Source of the DNA: CAYWNA01 sp964459305
Lineage (GTDB): Bacteria > Planctomycetota > Planctomycetia > Pirellulales > Pirellulaceae
DNA: 13,654 bases
Assembly: GCA_964459305.1 (NCBI GenBank)
Contig: CAYWNA010000320.1
Coordinates: 1 to 13,654 of the forward strand
Direction: 5' to 3'
In this document: positions 5,911-13,654 of the stretch, piece after piece
Numbering within the stretch: position 1 is the stretch's first letter
Layout of the letters: every line of letters starts with the position of its first letter
The notes under the pieces: generated by a model
What the model was told of the DNA's origin: nothing
What the model saw: only the letters and a program-made list of their open reading frames with translations
The model's database searches: none
Program-made: the position numbers and the translations under genes

Positions 5911-7260
5911 CTACTTCTTGTGCAGCCGTACTTTGCCGGTTCGAATCAACTGGACCAGGGGGATGCTGGCCGGGCACGTGTATGCGCAGCATCCGCACTC
6001 GATGCAGGCCGTTACGTGATACCGCTCGGCAATCTCCAGATTGCCGGTGCGCAGAGCCATGGCGATTCTGGAGGGAACCAAGCGAATTGGGCACACATCG
6101 ACGCAATGGCCGCATCGCACGCAGTTGGTTTCATCGGATCGGCGGATTTCATCGCGCGCGAGTACGGTGATGCCACTGGTTCCCTTAGTCATCGGCACAT
6201 CCAGGTTGCCCAGCGTGAAACCCATCATGGGTCCACCGGCTACCACGCGCACCGCGTCGTCAGTCAACCCGCCGCAAAACTCGATCAACTCGCGGTAACT
6301 CGTGCCAATCGGCACAAGCAGGTTCTTGGGCTGCCTGATTCCCGTACCTGAGACGGTCACGATACGGTGGGTGAGCGGTTTCTGGCGGACGACTGCTCGT
6401 GCCAGCGACGCAGCCGTTCCCACGTTCATCACCAGCGCGCCGACGTCCAGCGGCAAACCACCCGTAGGAACCTCTCTGCCCAGTGCGGCGACAAGCAATT
6501 GCTTCTCGCCGCCCTGCGGGTATTTGGTTTTCAGAACTCGCACCTCGATGCCTGTACCCTGCGCAGCCGATCGCAAAGCGTCCACGGCCTGCGGCTTGTT
6601 GTCCTCGACGCAGACGATGACCTCCTCGGCCCCGATGGCGTGCCGGGCAAGCAGTGCGCCGGTGATGATGGGTGCTGGCGCTTCCAACATCAGTCGGTAG
6701 TCGGCCGTGAGGTACGGCTCGCATTCGCATCCGTTGATCAGCAGCCAGTGGATGGGCTTCTGTTCGTTGCGCCTCAGCTTGACGTGCGTGGGAAAGCCCG
6801 CGCCGCCCAGACCCACCAGACCGCCCCGGCGCGCAGCATCGACGATCTGCTGAGCATCGTATTGGTCGAGACCGTCGTTGGGCCACGGACCGCCGAAGAT
6901 GTCCTCGAAAAGGGCATCAGCGCTCAGCGGTTGTTCGTCGGCGGCCTTGATCGGAACGACTGGCACATGGCGACCGTTGGGCAGCGTCGCAACCGAAGCA
7001 CGGATGGTTTTGCCGGCAACACTGGCGTGAACCGGGGCACAGACGAACGCGTCGGCGTCACCCACTACATCGCCCAAGGCCACCTCGGTTCGCGTTTTGA
7101 CTGTCGCTTCGCAAGGAGCACCCAGATGCTGCAACAAAGGAATTCGCACCTGGTCGGGCGTCGGCAGAACCTCGATTACCGCCTCTGTGGCGAGGTGCTT
7201 TTCTTCGGGCGGATGGATGCCGCCGGCGAAGGTCCCGCTAGTTGTCGACTTGGCAATCAT
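5911..7260 (-). CDS. rnfC: Rnf complex NADH-binding subunit RnfC
   Basis: RnfC is the peripheral cytoplasmic subunit that exchanges electrons with NAD(H). The 449-residue product begins with the RnfC barrel-sandwich region (FAGGIHPPEEKHLAT). It then shows GGLVGLGGAGFPTHVKL (146-162), the glycine-rich nucleotide/FMN loop shared with NuoF, and INGCECEPYLTADYRLM (175-191). Two [4Fe-4S] motifs follow: C380, C383, C386, C390 and C419, C422, C425, C429. The end is short and basic; the long alanine-rich repeat tail of proteobacterial RnfC is absent. The ATG overlaps the TGA of the upstream small gene in ATGA, implying translational coupling. It follows metVF and opens the rnf part of the run. Acetogens also place an RnfC-like gene next to metVF, so the neighbourhood fits. 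Confidence 0.96.
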   Translation of the reverse strand: MIAKSTTSGTFAGGIHPPEEKHLATEAVIEVLPTPDQVRIPLLQHLGAPCEATVKTRTEVALGDVVGDADAFVCAPVHASVAGKTIRASVATLPNGRHVPVVPIKAADEQPLSADALFEDIFGGPWPNDGLDQYDAQQIVDAARRGGLVGLGGAGFPTHVKLRRNEQKPIHWLLINGCECEPYLTADYRLMLEAPAPIITGALLARHAIGAEEVIVCVEDNKPQAVDALRSAAQGTGIEVRVLKTKYPQGGEKQLLVAALGREVPTGGLPLDVGALVMNVGTAASLARAVVRQKPLTHRIVTVSGTGIRQPKNLLVPIGTSYRELIEFCGGLTDDAVRVVAGGPMMGFTLGNLDVPMTKGTSGITVLARDEIRRSDETNCVRCGHCVDVCPIRLVPSRIAMALRTGNLEIAERYHVTACIECGCCAYTCPASIPLVQLIRTGKVRLHKK

Positions 7261-7547
7261 TGATTCGTCGATCCGCGCAGCAGTCTCCCAACAACCACCG
7301 CGCCCGTCATGCCCGCGCCCAGCCCGGCCACCGCGCCCAGGAGCTGAACGCCCTCGCCATCACCGCAACATGTGGCCCCAGCAATCGCCAAGAGAATTGG
7401 GGCAAGAAACAGGCCGACCGAAGCCATGGCGAGACGCCAACCGGGCATTTGCGGATCGCCACCGCTATCCTCAGCGAGCCCGTCTCGCGTAGCGCAGCCC
7501 GAGCAGCGGGAGCAATCGATCTCGCCCGTCTCGCGATGCGTGGTCAT
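7257..7547 (-). CDS. Small two-helix membrane protein with a Cys motif, RseC/MucC-like
   Basis: The 96-residue product has a short hydrophilic head with CSRCSGC (C12, C15, C18), two hydrophobic helices (about 38-60 and 67-90) and a CC pair after the first helix. A cysteine cluster followed by two helices, next to rnf genes, matches the layout of RseC/MucC proteins, which in E. coli act with the Rsx (Rnf) complex in reducing SoxR. It lacks most of the usual N-terminal domain of RseC (about 160 residues), so the assignment rests on layout and context only. I chose ATG 7545-7547; no clear ribosome-binding site precedes it. Its frame stays open to a TTG at 7631 overlapping metF, which I judge unlikely. 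Its TGA overlaps the rnfC ATG. An Rnf assembly or cluster-maturation role is an inference. Confidence 0.65.
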   Translation of the reverse strand: MTTHRETGEIDCSRCSGCATRDGLAEDSGGDPQMPGWRLAMASVGLFLAPILLAIAGATCCGDGEGVQLLGAVAGLGAGMTGAVVVGRLLRGSTNQ

Positions 7548-7584
7548 TTTCGAACGAGGGCGGGGGTTGGGCGGCAGGTTCTGT

Positions 7585-8466
7585 CTACTCCGCCGCTTTG
7601 AGGATGTCGGGGACCACACCTTCCTTGCCAATGGCCATGATGTGAACGCCGTCGCAGATCTTTTCGTCGCGCAACTGCTTGATCATCCTGCCGGCGATGC
7701 GAATCCCCGCGTCCAGCTTCTTGCCTTTGGGCGCGTCGACCAGTTCCTTGATCAGATCGTCGGGCACGAAAATCCCCGGCACGTTCTTGTTCATGTAGCG
7801 GGCCATGCCGGCATTGGTCAACAGCACGATACCGGCCATCATCTTCACACCATCCTGCCGGGCGTTGTCCATGAACCGTTTGAAGTTGTCGAGGTCGTAG
7901 ATGGCTTGCGTCTGGATGAACTTCGCTCCGGCCGCAATCTTTTTCTGGTACTTGATCATCTGCGGTTCGATCGGATCGGCTTCCGGCGTGACCACGGCGC
8001 CGGCGAACAAGTCGGTGCCGCCGAGCATTTCGTTGCCAGCCAGATCGCTGCCGTTGTTCAACAGGCCGACCGCCTGCAGAAGCTGGACGCTATCCAGATC
8101 GAATACCGGCTTGGCCTGTGGATGATCGCCCGCCGAGATGAAGTCGCCGGTCAGACAGAGGACGTTCTTGACCCCCAGAACCCAGGCGGAAAGCAGCTCC
8201 GATTGCAGGGCCAAACGGTTGCGATCGCGGCAGGTCAACTGCAGGATCGGCTCGCCGCCATGATCCAGGATCAATCGGCAAATGGCCAGCGAGCTGATGC
8301 GCATCACCGAAGTCTGATTGTCGGTGACGTTCAGCCCGTCCACCTTGTCTTTGAGCAGATCGATATGCTCAAGCATCTCGGCGATATTGGTCCCCTTGGG
8401 CGGGCCAACCTCGGCCGTAATGACAAAATCCTTCTCTGCAAAAGCCTGTTTGAACGCTGCGACCAT
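7585..8466 (-). CDS. metF: 5,10-Methylenetetrahydrofolate reductase, MetF subunit
   Basis: MetF interconverts 5,10-methylene-THF and 5-methyl-THF using bound flavin in a TIM barrel. The 293-residue protein has the family pattern: TAEVGPPKG near the start, with E19 in the position of the catalytic glutamate; DGLNVTDNQTSVMRISS; QLTCRDRNRLALQSELL; GVKNVLCLTGD; and FIQTQAIYDLDNFKRF. It has no fused partner domain, and metV lies immediately upstream, which is the acetogen-type arrangement in which MetF gets electrons through MetV rather than directly from NAD(P)H. The ATG has AGGA at good spacing and follows the metV stop by 12 nt. The reaction can serve methyl synthesis (Wood-Ljungdahl or methionine) or methyl oxidation; the window does not show the direction. 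Confidence 0.93.
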   Translation of the reverse strand: MVAAFKQAFAEKDFVITAEVGPPKGTNIAEMLEHIDLLKDKVDGLNVTDNQTSVMRISSLAICRLILDHGGEPILQLTCRDRNRLALQSELLSAWVLGVKNVLCLTGDFISAGDHPQAKPVFDLDSVQLLQAVGLLNNGSDLAGNEMLGGTDLFAGAVVTPEADPIEPQMIKYQKKIAAGAKFIQTQAIYDLDNFKRFMDNARQDGVKMMAGIVLLTNAGMARYMNKNVPGIFVPDDLIKELVDAPKGKKLDAGIRIAGRMIKQLRDEKICDGVHIMAIGKEGVVPDILKAAE

Positions 8467-8478
8467 TCTGCTAATCCT

Positions 8479-9159
8479 TTAATCCTCGTCTTGTTGTGCT
8501 TCCCGGAAGGACTCGTGCGTATATTTGCGCGGCTTGGTCATGACGCTGAAGTCTTTCGGCGGCTGGATTTTCCGCATGTAATCCAGGCGGTCCAGCTTTT
8601 CCAGCTTGCGGTAGATCAGTGTCCAGGCACAGTCTTTGTCGTCGCCAACCTCGCATTTACCATGGTTGGTGCCGCCGCAGGGACCGTTGAGCGAATTCTT
8701 TGCACAGATGGTCATCGGGCAGATGCCGCCCGTCTGATCCAGCACGCAATCCTCGCAGGCCATGCACTTTTGCGACCACACGCCGGGCCCTTCGGCCACG
8801 CCGATGAACAACGTGTTGAGGGCCGGCAGCACGATCTTATCGTCGTAGTGTTCGGCGAGGAACTGCACTCCGGCGCCGCAGCCTGTAGAAACAACTGCAT
8901 CATACTCGTCGACATATTTGGCGAGCTGATCGAGGTACTCCTTGTCGCACTGTCGCGTGATCGTCACCTCGTCGACGGTGCGTTCCTTGCCGTCCTTTTT
9001 TGCTTTCATGCGAAGCTGGGCGGCCAGCAGCTCCACCTCTTTTTCGCCACCCGCCATGCAGACGGCGACACAAGTACCGCAGCCGGCCACAAGGATCTTC
9101 TCGAAGCCCTCGATCATGCTTTCGATCTGTTCCAGCGTTTTTCTTTCAGCGACGATCAT
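8479..9159 (-). CDS. metV: MetV, methylenetetrahydrofolate reductase C-terminal-domain partner
   Basis: MetV is the cysteine-rich partner of MetF in acetogens and binds metal or iron-sulfur centres that carry electrons to MetF. The 226-residue product has ILVAGCGTCVAVC (C27, C30, C34) at the start and C71 and C94 in the middle. A dense C-terminal block follows (KCMACEDCVLDQTGGICPM, then CAKNSLNGPCGG, GKCEV and DCAW; cysteines 132, 135, 138, 147, 152, 161, 169, 177). This block is the signature of the MTHFR C-terminal family. The tail is charged. The ATG at 9157-9159 has only a weak GGAC-type ribosome-binding site; a second in-frame ATG (M15) is possible. It lies 29 nt after mvhD and 12 nt before metF, supporting an MvhD-MetV-MetF relay as in Moorella. 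Confidence 0.92.
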   Translation of the reverse strand: MIVAERKTLEQIESMIEGFEKILVAGCGTCVAVCMAGGEKEVELLAAQLRMKAKKDGKERTVDEVTITRQCDKEYLDQLAKYVDEYDAVVSTGCGAGVQFLAEHYDDKIVLPALNTLFIGVAEGPGVWSQKCMACEDCVLDQTGGICPMTICAKNSLNGPCGGTNHGKCEVGDDKDCAWTLIYRKLEKLDRLDYMRKIQPPKDFSVMTKPRKYTHESFREAQQDED

Positions 9160-9188
9160 ATTTTCTGTCCGTTCTTCTGTGTGTTTCT

Positions 9189-9731
9189 CTAACTCGCTTC
9201 CGCTCGCTCAGCTTCATGAATCAACCGCCCGAGTTTTGCTTCCGGCAGAGGTGGATGTTCATCCGCGGCCTTATCCAGTTTTTCGCCCGCACGCTCGCGC
9301 GCCGTGTCGCGCAATGGATTGGGACCGAACTTTTTGGCCCGTTCGGTCATCTCGTTGGCTCGTTCTGCGAACAACGGTCCCGCTGATGCGGGTATGTGGA
9401 AAAACTCGAGCCGTTCGGGCTCGATACCAATCTCCGACAACAGATGCTTTGCGTGGGCGACGGTGCGGATCGCCCGGAGGTTCCCCTCCAGGAAATGGCA
9501 GTCACCGATGGCACAGCCGGCCACATACACGGCGTCCGCCCCGTCCTCAAAAGCGCGCAGCAACAACAATGCATCGATTTTGCCGCTGCACAATATCTTC
9601 ACGATGCGAACGTTCGGAGCGTACTCCAACCGCATCGACCCGGCAAGGTCGCCGGCTGTGTAGGCGCAGTAGGTGCAGCAGAAGGCCACAACCTTCGGCT
9701 CGAATGATTGACTTGCGTCGTCGCTGCTCAC
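9189..9731 (-). CDS. mvhD: MvhD/FlpD-type [2Fe-2S] electron-transfer subunit, GTG start
   Basis: MvhD is the small iron-sulfur protein that connects a donor to HdrA in heterodisulfide-reductase complexes. The 180-residue product has the family pattern VVAFCCTYCAYTAGD (C18, C19, C22), VKILCSGKID (C48) and YVAGCAIGDCHF (C73, C78), then GNLRAIRT and the conserved FFHIPAS and FAERANEMTER segments. I place the start at GTG 9729-9731: it overlaps the HdrA-fusion TGA in GTGA and has GGAG 7 nt upstream. A longer version from 9764 would overlap the neighbour by 37 nt and add residues foreign to the family. It is longer than typical MvhD (about 140) by a charged C-terminal tail of about 40 residues. 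The neighbours predict electron flow between HdrA and MetVF. Confidence 0.93.
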   Translation of the reverse strand: MSSDDASQSFEPKVVAFCCTYCAYTAGDLAGSMRLEYAPNVRIVKILCSGKIDALLLLRAFEDGADAVYVAGCAIGDCHFLEGNLRAIRTVAHAKHLLSEIGIEPERLEFFHIPASAGPLFAERANEMTERAKKFGPNPLRDTARERAGEKLDKAADEHPPLPEAKLGRLIHEAERAEAS

Positions 9732-12700
9732 GATTCTTCTCCAGGGTGCGCGGCCGCGCAGCACGCGGTCTCAAACTGTGTATCGCCGAATAATACATCG
9801 ATCTTGCTGACGATTTGATCGTCGCTGTAGTGTCGAGTGGTAATTGCCTTGCGCGGGCAAGCCGACGCGCACACGCCGCAGCCCTGGCAACTGGCCGGCT
9901 CGATGTGAGCCACACCGTCTTCGCCGATCTCCGGGACATCGTAGGGACATAGACGCACGCAGGTCAAACACCCGGCGCAGACGTGACCGTCTACCTCAGA
10001 GACAATTCCCGACTGATCCAAGTACGGCTGCGAAATGACCGTCGCGGCCCGGGCCGCGGCACCTTTGGCTTGGCTGATCGATTCGGCCATTGTCTTGGGT
10101 GCATGGGCCAAACCGGCCAGGAAAACGCCGTCCGTCGGAAAATCCAGCGGCCGCAGCTTCATGTGCGCTTCCAGGAAAAACCCGTCGGCATTCAGCGGCA
10201 CTTTCAAAGCTTGTGATACCAACCCCGCGTCGGGATCCGGCCGGATCGCGGCTGAAAGCACTACGAAATCAGGATTCAACTCGATAGGACGGCCGAGCAC
10301 GTCGTCGGTCACCTTCACGCGCAAGCCGCTCTCCCAACTCACGTCCGGCTTGCTCTCCGGCTCGAACCGGATGAACACGACGCCCGCTTCGCGAGCTTCC
10401 TCGTAATGGAGTTCGTCGAACCCATAGGTGCGAATATCGCGGAACAAGACGTACACGCGTGCCTTGGGATTGGCCCTTTTGATCGCCAACGCATTCTTGA
10501 CCGCCTCTTGGCAACAAATGCGCGAGCAATACTGATGTTCTTCCTCGCGCGAGCCGACGCACTGGATCATGACGACTTCGTTCAGCCCCTCAGCGAATCC
10601 AGCTTCCTCTAGCTTGTCTTCCAGTTCGAGTTGGGTGATGATCGAGTCGCTTTCCGGATAGCCGTACTCGGTGGGCTCGTATGGCGATCCGCCCGTAGCG
10701 ACAATCACAGCTCCGCCGCCGATCTCTACGCTGCTGCCGTCCACGTTTACCTTGGCTCGGAACCTGCCGACGTGACCCGAAAAGTCCTCGATCGTCGCGC
10801 CGGTGTACAGTTTGACCTTGGGGTTGCCCTTCACCTGCTCGATCAGGTCGGCCAGCAGAGCCTGCGGGTCGCCTCCGCCCAAGGTGTGGTGGATGCGACG
10901 GGCGACGCCGCCCGGCTCCTCGTCGCGTTCGACAACTGTTACTTCGAAGCCTTGTGCGGCAAGGCTCAAGGCTGCGGTCATCCCTGCGATCCCCGCGCCC
11001 AGAACGATGGCCCGTTGATCCACTTCGAGCCGCAGATCCTTGAACGGCTCCAACGTCGCGGCACGTGCCACCGCCATCCGCACTAGGTCCTTGGCCTTGA
11101 AAGTCGCTTGCTCGGGGTCCGAATAGTGCACCCAGGAGCACTGGTCACGGATATTGGCCATCTCGAAAAGCTGTCGATTGAGTCCGGCCTCGCGTAGCGT
11201 GTCCTGGAACAGGGGTTCGTGGGTGCGGGGCGTGCAACTGGCCACCACCACGCGGTTTAGATTGTTTTCACGGATGGAATCGATGATCTTGCCTTGCGTA
11301 TCCGTCGAGCAGGTGTACAGGTTCTCCTCGGCGAGTGCGACGCCCGGCAGCGTCTTGGCATACTCGACCACATCTGCGGCCTCCACCACCCGCGCGATGT
11401 TCGTGCCGCAATGGCAGACGAAGACCCCGACTCGCGGTTCTTCTCCGCTGACGTCCCGTTCGGTGGGATAGGTCTTGTCGCGGATCATGGTGCCGCGGGC
11501 TTCGACGAGATCTTCGCCCACCAGCGCTGCCGCGCCGCTGGCGGTCATGACCGTTTCGGGAATGTCCACAGGTGCGGCGAAAGCGCCTGCGACGTAGATT
11601 CCTTCTTTGGACGTGCGACTTGGGTCGAATTCTTCCGTCTCGCAGAATCCGAATCGATTTCGCTCGACGCCCATCACATCCGCTAATTGAGCCGTGCTGG
11701 CCGATGGCCGGAGCCCGATGCTGAGGACCAGCAGATCGACCTCTTCCTTGGTCACCTCACCGGCTTCGGTCACGTAGGTCAGAACGAGGTTCTTGGTCTG
11801 TTGTTGTTCTTTGACCGACGAAATGATGCCTCGTTTGTACTGGACGCCGTAGTTTTTCTTTGAGCCTTCGTAGTATGCCTCGAAACCCTTGCCGTAAGCC
11901 CGGATGTCGTTATAGAAGATGGTGGCTTCCAGACCCGGCACGTGATCCACGGCCATAATGGCTTCTTTGATGGCATACATGCAGCACACGCCGCTGCAAT
12001 AGTCGTTGCCGATCTGGCGGTCGCGCGAGCCGACGCATTGGATCCAGGCGACTCGCTTCGGTTCCTTGTGGTCCGAGGGGCGTTTCACGTGCCCTTGGTA
12101 GGGCCCCGATGCGCTGAGGACGCGTTCGAATTCGAGACTGGTGATGACGTTTTCGCACACGCCATAGCCGAATTCGCCACGCTCCAGCGGATTGAACGGC
12201 TCGAAGCCTGGGGCCATGAGGATTGAGCCGACGTTGATCGTGACCTGTTCCGGAACCATGTCGTGGATGATGGCCCCGGCGCTGCACGCATCCACGCATT
12301 GCATGCACTCGCTGCAAATGCCGCACGCCAGACATCTTTGGGCTTCGGCAACCGCGGCCTCCTGGGACAGCGTTTTCTCGATTTCCACGTACCCTTCGCG
12401 CTCGGCCGCGGGAAGGCGATCCGGGTGGGCTCGTCCCTTCAGCGGGAACCAATTCGCGGGTTTCGGCGCGGGAGTTACTTCCGGTTCCTCGCGGCCGGCG
12501 GCCAAGTCCTTGCCGCTCAGGAAGCGGTCGATCGATTCGGCCGCTTCATGGCCGTGGGCCACGGCTTCCACCACGGATGCCGGTCCGCTGACCATATCGC
12601 CCCCGGCGAAGATCCACTCGACATTCGTTTGCAGCGTTTGCTTGTCGGCCTGGACGAACCGTTTGGACGGCTCCCACAGCGGATCGTCCTCTTTCAAGAA

Positions 12701-13654
12701 GTCGAAATCGGATCGCTGTCCGATGGCGATGACGACCCAGTCGGCGTCAGTTACGGAGGATTGGTCGTCGAACTTCGGGGCGAATCGTCCTTGGTCGTCG
12801 AACACCGACGCACACTTCTGGAGGCTGACGCCCTGCGCCTGGCCGTTTTGGCCAACGATCTCTTTGGGCCCCCACGAGGGATTCAGTGTGATGCCCTCTT
12901 CCACCGCGTCCAGGATTTCCCATTCGTGGGCCGGCATTTCCTCGCGGCTTTCCAGGCACACGATTTCGACCGTCTCCGCGCCCTGTCGCCGAGCGGTCAT
13001 GGCGACGTCGATCGCCACATTTCCACCACCGATTACGACCACCTTGCCGTTGAGCTTGGGATCCTGGCCCAGTTTGACGTCGCGCAGGAAGTCCAGCCCC
13101 AGTAGCACGCGATCCAGGTCGGTGCCTTTCATTTCCGAACCGTCGGTGCTGCGAGCCAGCGGCGCGGGCCGCGTGCAGCCGATGCCCAGAAAGGCGGCCT
13201 GGAAGCCGTCCTGCTTGAGGCTTTCCAGGGTGAAGTCCTGCCCCAGCTTCACACCCATCTTGACTTCGAATCCCGAAGCAAGAATGTCGGCGATGTCGCG
13301 CTGGAGCATCTCATCGGGCAACCGGTATCCCGGCACGCCCAAAAGCATCGTGCCGCCCAGTTTCTCGTGGGCTTCGAACAGCGTAACCGGGTAGCCGCGC
13401 AGCGCCAGATCGCGAGCCGCCGTAAGGCCCGCCGGCCCTCCGCCGACGACCGCCACGCGGCCTTTGTTCGGATCGATCTCGCCCTTGGGTGGCGGCGCCG
13501 GATCTTCGCCCTCGGCCCGCTTGTTCCACACCCAGTCGGTAGAGAAGCGTTTCAGATTGTTGACGGCAACCGACTCGTCCAGTTCCTGGCGGTTGCACTT
13601 CTGCTCGCACGGATGGTGGCAGATTCGTCCGCAAGCGGCGGGAAACGGGTTGCG
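9728..13654 (-). CDS. NfnB/GltD-HdrA-HdrA fusion flavoprotein (partial, N-terminus beyond the window)
   Basis: There are 1308 residues in the window, counted from the right edge. (1) Residues 1-390 resemble GltD/NfnB: PAACGRICHHPCEQKCNR with C8, C12, C16, C20, FAD loop VAVVGGGPAGL (68-78) and NAD(P)H loop VVVIGGGNVAID (205-216). (2) Residues 430-720 are a partial HdrA: a six-cysteine motif CLACGICSECMQCVDAC (441-457), then IQCVGSRD...YCSGVCC (C540, C553, C557, C558). (3) Residues 740-1210 are a near-complete HdrA: VGVFVCHCGTNIA (C747, C749), C782, ASCTPRTHEP (C807), C839, FAD loop VLGAGIAGMTAA (884-895), second CVGSR...CSRICC. (4) Two [4Fe-4S] motifs follow (C1226-C1236, C1256-C1266). An apparent GTG start at 13531 is false, since the frame and the GltD motif run to the edge. 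HdrA proteins bifurcate electrons through FAD; here NAD(P)H is the likely partner. It is translationally coupled to mvhD. Confidence 0.93.
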   Translation of the reverse strand, partial: RNPFPAACGRICHHPCEQKCNRQELDESVAVNNLKRFSTDWVWNKRAEGEDPAPPPKGEIDPNKGRVAVVGGGPAGLTAARDLALRGYPVTLFEAHEKLGGTMLLGVPGYRLPDEMLQRDIADILASGFEVKMGVKLGQDFTLESLKQDGFQAAFLGIGCTRPAPLARSTDGSEMKGTDLDRVLLGLDFLRDVKLGQDPKLNGKVVVIGGGNVAIDVAMTARRQGAETVEIVCLESREEMPAHEWEILDAVEEGITLNPSWGPKEIVGQNGQAQGVSLQKCASVFDDQGRFAPKFDDQSSVTDADWVVIAIGQRSDFDFLKEDDPLWEPSKRFVQADKQTLQTNVEWIFAGGDMVSGPASVVEAVAHGHEAAESIDRFLSGKDLAAGREEPEVTPAPKPANWFPLKGRAHPDRLPAAEREGYVEIEKTLSQEAAVAEAQRCLACGICSECMQCVDACSAGAIIHDMVPEQVTINVGSILMAPGFEPFNPLERGEFGYGVCENVITSLEFERVLSASGPYQGHVKRPSDHKEPKRVAWIQCVGSRDRQIGNDYCSGVCCMYAIKEAIMAVDHVPGLEATIFYNDIRAYGKGFEAYYEGSKKNYGVQYKRGIISSVKEQQQTKNLVLTYVTEAGEVTKEEVDLLVLSIGLRPSASTAQLADVMGVERNRFGFCETEEFDPSRTSKEGIYVAGAFAAPVDIPETVMTASGAAALVGEDLVEARGTMIRDKTYPTERDVSGEEPRVGVFVCHCGTNIARVVEAADVVEYAKTLPGVALAEENLYTCSTDTQGKIIDSIRENNLNRVVVASCTPRTHEPLFQDTLREAGLNRQLFEMANIRDQCSWVHYSDPEQATFKAKDLVRMAVARAATLEPFKDLRLEVDQRAIVLGAGIAGMTAALSLAAQGFEVTVVERDEEPGGVARRIHHTLGGGDPQALLADLIEQVKGNPKVKLYTGATIEDFSGHVGRFRAKVNVDGSSVEIGGGAVIVATGGSPYEPTEYGYPESDSIITQLELEDKLEEAGFAEGLNEVVMIQCVGSREEEHQYCSRICCQEAVKNALAIKRANPKARVYVLFRDIRTYGFDELHYEEAREAGVVFIRFEPESKPDVSWESGLRVKVTDDVLGRPIELNPDFVVLSAAIRPDPDAGLVSQALKVPLNADGFFLEAHMKLRPLDFPTDGVFLAGLAHAPKTMAESISQAKGAAARAATVISQPYLDQSGIVSEVDGHVCAGCLTCVRLCPYDVPEIGEDGVAHIEPASCQGCGVCASACPRKAITTRHYSDDQIVSKIDVLFGDTQFETACCAAAHPGEES
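9739..9742 (-). promoter_or_regulatory. Ribosome-binding site fixing the mvhD GTG start
   Basis: GGAG on the minus strand lies 7 nt before the GTG at 9729-9731, inside the last codons of the upstream gene. Together with the GTGA overlap it selects this start and indicates translational coupling. Confidence 0.7.

Noticed and set aside
1743..7260. Na+-translocating NADH:quinone reductase (nqr) instead of rnf
   Set aside because: The RnfB polyferredoxin and RnfC with two [4Fe-4S] motifs are present and no NqrF is seen, so this is Rnf.
7372..9192. 606-codon open frame on the plus strand
   Set aside because: It is antisense to metF, metV and the small RseC-like gene, which have clear family motifs. 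It has low-complexity composition typical of a shadow frame in GC-rich DNA and no recognisable domain.
12192..13394. 400-codon open frame on the plus strand
   Set aside because: It is a shadow of the HdrA fusion gene, rich in Ser, Arg and Pro, with no family motif.
13529..13531. GTG as the start of the HdrA fusion gene
   Set aside because: The frame continues without a stop to the window edge, and the preceding 41 codons encode the cysteine-rich GltD/NfnB N-terminal motif, so the gene is truncated by the window.

Overview
The window is about 13.7 kb of GC-rich bacterial DNA, almost fully coding. It carries an energy-metabolism locus of an anaerobe or facultative anaerobe. One long minus-strand run of eleven genes enters from the right edge and is read right to left: a giant NfnB/GltD-HdrA-HdrA fusion flavoprotein (5' end outside the window), mvhD, metV, metF, a small RseC-like membrane protein, then rnfC, rnfD, rnfG, rnfE, rnfA and rnfB. 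Gaps are short (7 to 37 nt) or overlaps of 4 nt (hdrA/mvhD GTGA; rseC-like/rnfC ATGA). The two larger gaps are rnfD-rnfG (98 nt, holding an inverted pair of REP elements) and rnfA-rnfB (111 nt).

To the left, on the plus strand and convergent with rnfB, is apbE, encoding the FAD:protein FMN transferase expected to flavinylate RnfG and RnfD. Divergent from apbE, and running off the left edge, is the receiver domain of a response regulator. The 272-nt spacer between them has two inverted repeats of identical geometry (11-bp arms, 8-nt spacer), one upstream of each gene.

Functional reading (inference from known families): MetF and MetV form the acetogen-type methylene-tetrahydrofolate reductase. 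MvhD and the HdrA fusion supply a flavin/iron-sulfur electron-transfer module with its own NAD(P)H-type domain, and no HdrB, HdrC or hydrogenase gene is in the window. Rnf couples ferredoxin:NAD+ electron transfer to ion pumping. Co-transcription suggests that one-carbon redox (methylene-THF/methyl-THF), a flavin-based bifurcating or confurcating module and the Rnf ion pump are one energy-conserving unit. This is the most interesting feature of the window.

Taxonomy is not directly shown. The GC-rich coding bias, the GTAG-headed REP pair, the TTCGTCATT-type intergenic repeats and the gene set fit an anaerobic planctomycete or a related lineage, but this is a soft guess. No tRNA, rRNA, CRISPR, transposase or phage gene was seen.
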